A stretch of DNA of 11,283 nt from JBOFEH01 sp051650265 (lineage in GTDB: Bacteria; Bacillota; Clostridia; Lachnospirales; Cellulosilyticaceae). The translations under genes and the position numbers were made by a program. Location: contig JBOFIR010000125.1 of assembly GCA_051650265.1 (NCBI GenBank), positions 1 to 11,283 of the forward strand. Reading direction: 5' to 3'. The notes under the pieces are model-generated. The model was given only the letters and a program-made list of their open reading frames with translations. It was not told the DNA's origin and ran no database searches. The first letter of the stretch is position 1. Each line of letters starts with the position of its first letter. Shown in pieces: positions 6,539-11,283 of the stretch.

Positions 6539-6556
6539 TTGTTAAGAACATAACAA
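6539..6556 (+). promoter_or_regulatory. Rex-type redox operator upstream of adhE
   Basis: TTGTTAAGAACATAACAA matches the clostridial Rex consensus TTGTTAA-N4-TTAACAA at 13 of 14 defined positions. Rex represses fermentation genes, adhE among them, when NADH is low. The site lies about 80 bases downstream of the predicted start site, so it would act as a roadblock. Alternatively it overlaps a weaker second promoter (TTGCAC, 17 bases, AACAAT). Confidence 0.72.
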
Positions 6557-6656
6557 TTCGAGTGTGTTAAAAATTACTCAATATTTTTCTCTTATACTTT
6601 AATCTTTAATCAAAAAAAATAAACAATGTTCCTAATTATAAAGGAGGAGTTTTAAA

Positions 6657-9272
6657 ATGGCAGATAATAAAAAAGTAAAAACAGATGCACCAGTTGTAGA
6701 TGCTACAGCAATGGTAGATGAGTTAGTAAGAAAAGCACAAGTTGCTTTAACAAAATTCATGGAGTTAAATCAAGAACAAGTAGATGCTATCGTTAATGCA
6801 ATGGCACTTGCTGGTCTTTCAGCTCAAATGAAACTTGCAAAAATGGCAGTAGACGAAACTGGAAGAGGAATCTTCGAAGATAAAGTAACAAAAAACATCT
6901 TCGCTACAGAATACATCTCTCACAGTATTAAATATGATAAAACAGTAGGGATCATCGAAGATAATGATGATGAAGGTTACATGGAAGTTGCAGAGCCAGT
7001 TGGTGTAGTTGCTGGGGTAACTCCTGTTACAAACCCAACTTCAACAACAATGTTCAAATCAATCATTTCTATGAAAACAAGAAACCCAATTATCTTCGGT
7101 TTCCACCCATCAGCTCAAAAATGTTCTTCTGAAGCTGCTCGTATTGTAAGAGATGCAGCAATCAACGCTGGTGCTCCTGAAGACTGTATCCAATGGGTTG
7201 AATTCCCATCACTTGAGGCAACAGCTGCTCTTATGAATCACCCAGGCGTTGCTACAATCCTTGCTACAGGTGGCGGCGGAATGGTTAAAGCTGCTTACTC
7301 AGCTGGTAAACCTGCTCTTGGTGTTGGTGCTGGTAACGTTCCTTGCTTCATCGAGAAAACTGCTAACTTAGAGCAAGCTGTAACAGATCTTATCCTTTCA
7401 AAATCATTCGATAACGGTATGATCTGTGCTTCAGAGCAAGCTGCAATCATCGAAGCTCCTATCTATGACAAAGCTGTTGCTTTCATGAAAAAACATGGTT
7501 GCTACTTCGCAACTAAAGAAGAAGTTAAAAAGATTGAGCCAGTTGTAATTAACCCTGAAAAGCAAATGGTTAATGCTGAAATCGTAGGTAAATACCCATA
7601 CGAAATCGCTGCTCTTGCTGGAATCACAATTCCAAAAGATACAAAAGTTCTTTGCTGTGAAATTGAAGGTGTTGGCGCTGAGCATCCACTTTCAAGAGAA
7701 AAACTTTCTCCAGTACTTGCAGTAGTTAAAGCTAAAGACGCTGAAGATGGTATCAAAAAAGCTGAAATCATGGTTGAACTTGGTGGTCTTGGTCACTCAT
7801 CAGTAGTTCACTCTACAAATGATGATGTTATCAAAGAATTTGGTGAGAGACTTAAAACAGGACGTATCATTGTTAACTCTCCATCAACACATGGTGCGAT
7901 CGGTGATATCTACAACAGTAATACACCATCATTAACACTTGGATGTGGTTCTTACGGACGTAACTCTACTACATCAAACGTATCTGCATTAAACTTAATC
8001 AATAAGAAAAGGGTGGCTAAGAGACGCGTGAATATGCAATGGTTCAAAATCCCAGAAAAAATCTACTTCGAGCCAGGTTCAGTTCAATACTTAGCGAAAA
8101 TGCCTGAAATCACTCGTGCATTAATCGTTACTGATCCAATGATGGTACAACTCGGTTACGTTGATAAATTAACATACCAATTAAGCAAAAATCAAAATAA
8201 AGTTGCTATCGAAATCTTCAGCAATGTAGAGCCAGATCCAGACTTAGAAACAGTACGTAAAGGTGCTGAAGTAATGAGATCATTCAGACCAGACGTTGTT
8301 ATCGCTCTTGGTGGTGGTTCTCCAATGGATGCTGCTAAAGCAATGTGGTTATTCTACGAAAACCCAGAAGCAGACTTCATCGGTATGGCACAAAAATTCG
8401 CTGACATTAGAAAGCGTGTTTACAAGTTCCCTAAAATGGGCAACAAATCTAAATTCGTAGCAATCCCAACTACATCTGGTACAGGTTCTGAGGTTACTTC
8501 ATTTGCTGTTATCTCTGATAGAAGCAAAAACATGAAATACCCACTTGCTGATTACGAGCTAACACCAGACGTAGCAATCATTGATCCAGACTTCGTAATG
8601 ACTGTTCCTGCTGCAGTAACAGCTGATACTGGTCTTGACGTATTAACACATGCAATTGAAGCTTATGTATCTATCTTAGCTTCTGACTATACAGATGCCC
8701 TTGCACTCAAAGCGATCCAACTTGTATTCCAATACTTACCTCGCTCATACAAATACGGTGCAAAAGATCCTGAAGCACGTGAGAAAATGCACAACGCATC
8801 ATGTATCGCTGGTATGGCGTTCACAAATGCATTCCTTGGAATCAATCACTCTCTTGCACACAAATTAGGTGCTGAGTTCCACATTCCTCACGGTCGTGCA
8901 AATGCAGTATTATTACCACACGTAATCGAATACAATGGTGCAACTACACCAACTAAATTCACTGCATTCCCTAAATACAACAAATTTATCGCTCCAGAGA
9001 AATTTGCTGAAATCGCTAAAGCTTTAGGATTACCAGCTTCTACTCCAGAAGAAGGTGTTCAATCACTTATCAAAGCTGTTAGAGATTTAATGAAAGAACT
9101 TAACGTTCCTATGACAATCAAAGAAATGGGTATCGATGAAAAAACTTACCTTGCATCTCTTGAAGACTTATCTTACAAAGCTTTCGAAGATCAATGTACA
9201 ACAGCTAATCCTCGTTTACCAAAAGTAGTTGAGTTACAAGAACTTTACAAAAAAGCTTACTTCGGTAAGTAA
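6657..9272 (+). CDS. adhE: Bifunctional acetaldehyde-CoA / alcohol dehydrogenase
   Basis: AdhE reduces acetyl-CoA to acetaldehyde and then ethanol, oxidising two NADH; it is the main electron sink of ethanol fermentation and forms cytoplasmic filaments (spirosomes) in the family. The 871-residue product is full length. The CoA-acylating aldehyde dehydrogenase half (about residues 15-445) has the glycine-rich GGGGM at 205-209 and the catalytic cysteine C257 in NGMICASEQA. A basic linker (about 446-461, KKRVAKRRVNM) leads to the iron-dependent alcohol dehydrogenase half. That half has GGGSPMD (552-558) and iron ligands D661, H665 (DVLTH), H731 (NHSLAH) and H745 (HIPHG); these four sit at the same relative spacing as in E. 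coli AdhE. The ATG follows the strong site AAGGAGG by 9 bases. The gene is monocistronic: own promoter, Rex-type site upstream, bidirectional terminator downstream. Identity is firm. Confidence 0.98.
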   Translation: MADNKKVKTDAPVVDATAMVDELVRKAQVALTKFMELNQEQVDAIVNAMALAGLSAQMKLAKMAVDETGRGIFEDKVTKNIFATEYISHSIKYDKTVGIIEDNDDEGYMEVAEPVGVVAGVTPVTNPTSTTMFKSIISMKTRNPIIFGFHPSAQKCSSEAARIVRDAAINAGAPEDCIQWVEFPSLEATAALMNHPGVATILATGGGGMVKAAYSAGKPALGVGAGNVPCFIEKTANLEQAVTDLILSKSFDNGMICASEQAAIIEAPIYDKAVAFMKKHGCYFATKEEVKKIEPVVINPEKQMVNAEIVGKYPYEIAALAGITIPKDTKVLCCEIEGVGAEHPLSREKLSPVLAVVKAKDAEDGIKKAEIMVELGGLGHSSVVHSTNDDVIKEFGERLKTGRIIVNSPSTHGAIGDIYNSNTPSLTLGCGSYGRNSTTSNVSALNLINKKRVAKRRVNMQWFKIPEKIYFEPGSVQYLAKMPEITRALIVTDPMMVQLGYVDKLTYQLSKNQNKVAIEIFSNVEPDPDLETVRKGAEVMRSFRPDVVIALGGGSPMDAAKAMWLFYENPEADFIGMAQKFADIRKRVYKFPKMGNKSKFVAIPTTSGTGSEVTSFAVISDRSKNMKYPLADYELTPDVAIIDPDFVMTVPAAVTADTGLDVLTHAIEAYVSILASDYTDALALKAIQLVFQYLPRSYKYGAKDPEAREKMHNASCIAGMAFTNAFLGINHSLAHKLGAEFHIPHGRANAVLLPHVIEYNGATTPTKFTAFPKYNKFIAPEKFAEIAKALGLPASTPEEGVQSLIKAVRDLMKELNVPMTIKEMGIDEKTYLASLEDLSYKAFEDQCTTANPRLPKVVELQELYKKAYFGK

Positions 9273-9325
9273 TCCCTAAGCTTTACTCAAGTTTCCTTTA
9301 AAATAAATTACCCAAAAAAATCCTC

Positions 9326-9366
9326 AAAAAAAGGCCTTCAGGAGTCACTCCCCTGAAGGTCTTTTT
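9326..9366. terminator. Bidirectional terminator between adhE and the VCBS-like gene
   Basis: The stem CCTTCAGG/CCTGAAGG (9335-9342 with 9352-9359) is extended by a G-U, a G-C and A-T pairs. It is flanked by seven A (9326-9332) on the left and five T (9362-9366) on the right, so it works for both converging genes. Confidence 0.88.
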
Positions 9367-9367
9367 A

Positions 9368-10483
9368 CTATACTTTGGGCATCCCTTGTAAACTTACATA
9401 TTGCATGTAAGGCACAAAGCCTCCAAAACCTATATTCCATTTCATAAAAGTTTCTACCAACCCAAGATTTTGCAAATTGTCTTCACCTAATATACGTTGT
9501 ACCACTGCAAGATCATAGATCCCGTTGTGATCATAATCAACGACATTGACAGATATAGTGCCGATGAGTGTTCCCTCTGTCCGTTGCCGTAGCTTTTGAT
9601 TTTCATCATAGAGCTTTTCCAAATCCCAAGACGGCATCATTGTAAGATCCAGACTATAAACTTTTCCTGGTTGTTCTGTGGATACTTCCACACGGTAATT
9701 ATCTTTATACTCTACCAATCCTGTATACACTTCATTAAATGTTTCGGTAGAAAAGATTTGCTCTAGTTCATCCTCTTGAATGTGATAAATCTCAGTAAAG
9801 ATATACCCTCCTGGATTGGTATAACTCGTTACCATAATGTCCTTTGCAAGATCACCTGTAAAATCCTCAACAATAAGTCTTGGACTATAGCCACTATTTG
9901 CAGTAAGCCCCACCTCAAGTTCTTCTTTGCTATGACAACTCACCACTCGCAGTGTAAGGTTCTGAATCTGAGGATTAATCTCACCAAATACCCTACTTCC
10001 TAGTAGATAGATATCTGCCTTTGTCCCATCCCCAAACACATCTGCTTGTTTGAAGTCTATAACTTCTAAAGCTTCATTCGCTCTAATCAGTGCAGGATTC
10101 GTCCTACAAAAATAAGAGCGCTTGCCTTCTAGACAAATAAAGTTTTTCGGACCTTCTCCAAACAACTGATACAGTTTATATGTCTCACCTACATGGCTGG
10201 TGGTAATCCCATCATCTACGATGGGTTCCAACATTTCACTTAGCATTGTTTCATCCTCATCTACCGCCAAAACCTCTCTGAGTCGCCAAAACCCACCTTT
10301 GCGTTTAAGCATCCCCAGATATTCTTCACCTTGTTGCTTAAATACAATCATGATTTCAGCTTCATCATCAAGATCCATATCCACTATCAAAAAGTCTACT
10401 TTATCTTCCGTGTAATGGTCCACTTCTACTTTGGTTCCTCTTGGAATAAATCGCTTGAGTACATCTTCCAAATAGTTCTCCAA
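9368..10483 (-). CDS. FG-GAP/VCBS-like repeat protein, function unknown
   Basis: The protein has about 371 residues and four spaced aspartate-rich strand-loop motifs of the kind found in FG-GAP/VCBS beta-propeller blades. They are IVDMDLDDEAEI (about residues 33-44), ADVFGDGTKADIYLL (147-161), VEDFTGDLAKDIMV (205-218) and VDYDHNGIYDLAVV (315-328). The last fits the calcium loop D-x-D-x-N-G-x-x-D. There is no signal peptide or membrane segment, which is odd because many propellers of this type are exported. No ATG start is available in frame. A TTG at 10501 gives the longest frame, but TTG 10483 lies 5 bases after the ribosome site GAGGGGGT and gives MENYLEDVLKRF, so it is preferred. The MATE gene ends 29 bases upstream in the same direction, so the two are probably one operon. 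Role unknown. Confidence 0.8.
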   Translation of the reverse strand: MENYLEDVLKRFIPRGTKVEVDHYTEDKVDFLIVDMDLDDEAEIMIVFKQQGEEYLGMLKRKGGFWRLREVLAVDEDETMLSEMLEPIVDDGITTSHVGETYKLYQLFGEGPKNFICLEGKRSYFCRTNPALIRANEALEVIDFKQADVFGDGTKADIYLLGSRVFGEINPQIQNLTLRVVSCHSKEELEVGLTANSGYSPRLIVEDFTGDLAKDIMVTSYTNPGGYIFTEIYHIQEDELEQIFSTETFNEVYTGLVEYKDNYRVEVSTEQPGKVYSLDLTMMPSWDLEKLYDENQKLRQRTEGTLIGTISVNVVDYDHNGIYDLAVVQRILGEDNLQNLGLVETFMKWNIGFGGFVPYMQYVSLQGMPKV

Positions 10484-10512
10484 ACCATTACCCCCTCGCA
10501 AATAGATTCTTT

Positions 10513-11283
10513 CTATTTTATGATATTATGAATCCATTTACCACTACGTAACCTTTTTAATTCAAAGAGTACTTTTACACACTCTTCTGTACATACCAAG
10601 AAGTATACACTGATCACTGATAGTCCTAGTGCTGTCGCACCCAAAAATGCAAGTGGCACGGCATAAAGCCAAAGTGTACCCGCTTGTACAAGCATGGAAT
10701 ACAGTGTGTCCCCACCACCTCTAAATACACCTACTATCATAACCATATTGAAGGCTCGAATTGGTAAGAAGACTGCCATCAAACGTAATACAATTAATGT
10801 ATCTGCATATGTTTCCGGCCCTACATTAAATGGTTTGAGTACCAATGGTGCCACCATCCATATCACAAGCGCCAACACAGCACTGGTCATAGGTGTCAGC
10901 CACCCTATATTACGTGCAATATTTCTTGCTTCTACTTCATCGTCTGCACCTATACGATTACCTACCATAATGGCTGTAGCTGCTGCCATCCCCATGAGTA
11001 ATACCGTAAAGATATTATTGAGAGTCGTTGCAATCTGCATAGTTGCTACTGCATTCGTCCCAATACGTGCATAGGCCATAGAAAAGGCTGTCATACCAAT
11101 AGAGAATACTAATTCATTGGCAATTACTGACCATGATGTTTTGAAATAAATTTTAACAAGTTCCAAATCAAAGCTATACAATTCTTTGAGTGTAGCTGCT
11201 ATTTTATTCTTACTGATATACACATAACCTACAATAAAGAGCATCTCTACCACACGTGCAAGTGTTGTTGCAAGAGCTGCCCC
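10513..11283 (-). CDS. MATE-family efflux transporter, 5' part beyond the window
   Basis: The frame stays open to the right edge (reading GAALATTLARVVEML at the edge). The 257 residues seen are therefore the C-terminal part of a MATE (multidrug and toxin extrusion) protein of roughly 450 residues. The apparent GTG start at 11253 is internal. Family features seen are the repeat-type segment GNRIGADDEVEARNIARN following a hydrophobic helix, and the later GVFRGGGDTLYSMLVQAG, which matches the conserved RxGGDT loop of MATE proteins. At least six hydrophobic segments are visible. MATE carriers export organic cations or drugs in exchange for Na+ or H+ across the cytoplasmic membrane; the substrate here cannot be told. 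The gene ends 29 bases before the start of the VCBS-like gene with no terminator between, so they are probably co-transcribed. Confidence 0.9.
   Translation of the reverse strand, partial: GAALATTLARVVEMLFIVGYVYISKNKIAATLKELYSFDLELVKIYFKTSWSVIANELVFSIGMTAFSMAYARIGTNAVATMQIATTLNNIFTVLLMGMAAATAIMVGNRIGADDEVEARNIARNIGWLTPMTSAVLALVIWMVAPLVLKPFNVGPETYADTLIVLRLMAVFLPIRAFNMVMIVGVFRGGGDTLYSMLVQAGTLWLYAVPLAFLGATALGLSVISVYFLVCTEECVKVLFELKRLRSGKWIHNIIK

Noticed and set aside
7431..7771. Two overlapping leftward frames inside adhE
   Set aside because: They are antisense to the conserved aldehyde dehydrogenase domain, overlap each other in different frames and have no start signals.
7985..8050. adhE linker as a fusion junction or frameshift between two separate genes
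   Set aside because: The frame is continuous, and the basic linker joining ALDH and iron-ADH halves is normal for AdhE; full length and spacing agree with the family.
10694..11074. Rightward frame of 126 codons opposite the MATE gene
   Set aside because: It is the antisense shadow of a clear MATE coding sequence, with Ser/Ala/Thr/Ile-rich composition and no ribosome site.

Overview
The window reads as chromosome from a low-GC, anaerobic, fermentative member of the Firmicutes (Clostridia). Evidence for this is the AT-rich spacers, strong AAAGGAGG-type ribosome binding sites, a serine T-box in front of serS, a clostridial-type adhE with a Rex-like operator, and many rho-independent terminators. 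A Lachnospirales-type organism (for example a Cellulosilyticum relative) is a guess from overall flavour, not a demonstrated assignment. No mobile element, CRISPR array, tRNA or rRNA is visible.

Left part (1-2541), all leftward: the 5' part of an unrecognised gene cut by the left edge (1-433), an MFS transporter (546-1763) and a TetR regulator (1906-2541). The transporter and the regulator each end in a clear hairpin terminator. The TetR gene lies directly upstream of the transporter in the same direction, so it is a plausible regulator of it.

Middle part (2752-4352), rightward: a small ArsR-family repressor overlaps by ATGA a secreted D-alanyl-D-alanine carboxypeptidase that carries a C-terminal SLH-like region. 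A symmetric bidirectional terminator separates it from the convergent serS (4388-5662, leftward), which is controlled by a T-box leader with candidate UCC specifier and UGGC tRNA-end-binding bulge, both matching tRNA-Ser.

The 5943-6656 gap is the most information-rich non-coding stretch. It holds a rightward terminator hairpin with no gene in front of it, preceded by hairpins and C-rich segments (a candidate small RNA). It then holds a good sigma-A promoter, a near-perfect Rex-type operator and a long leader in front of adhE (6657-9272), the bifunctional acetaldehyde/alcohol dehydrogenase that regenerates NAD+ in fermentation.

Right part (9368-11283), leftward: a leaderless FG-GAP/VCBS-like repeat protein, about 30 bases downstream of a MATE-family efflux gene whose 5' end lies beyond the right edge. 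They probably form one operon, ending in a terminator shared with adhE.

No obviously new multi-gene system is present. The best candidates for something undescribed are the putative C-rich small RNA upstream of adhE, the ArsR/SLH-carboxypeptidase pair, and the unrecognised partial gene at the left edge.
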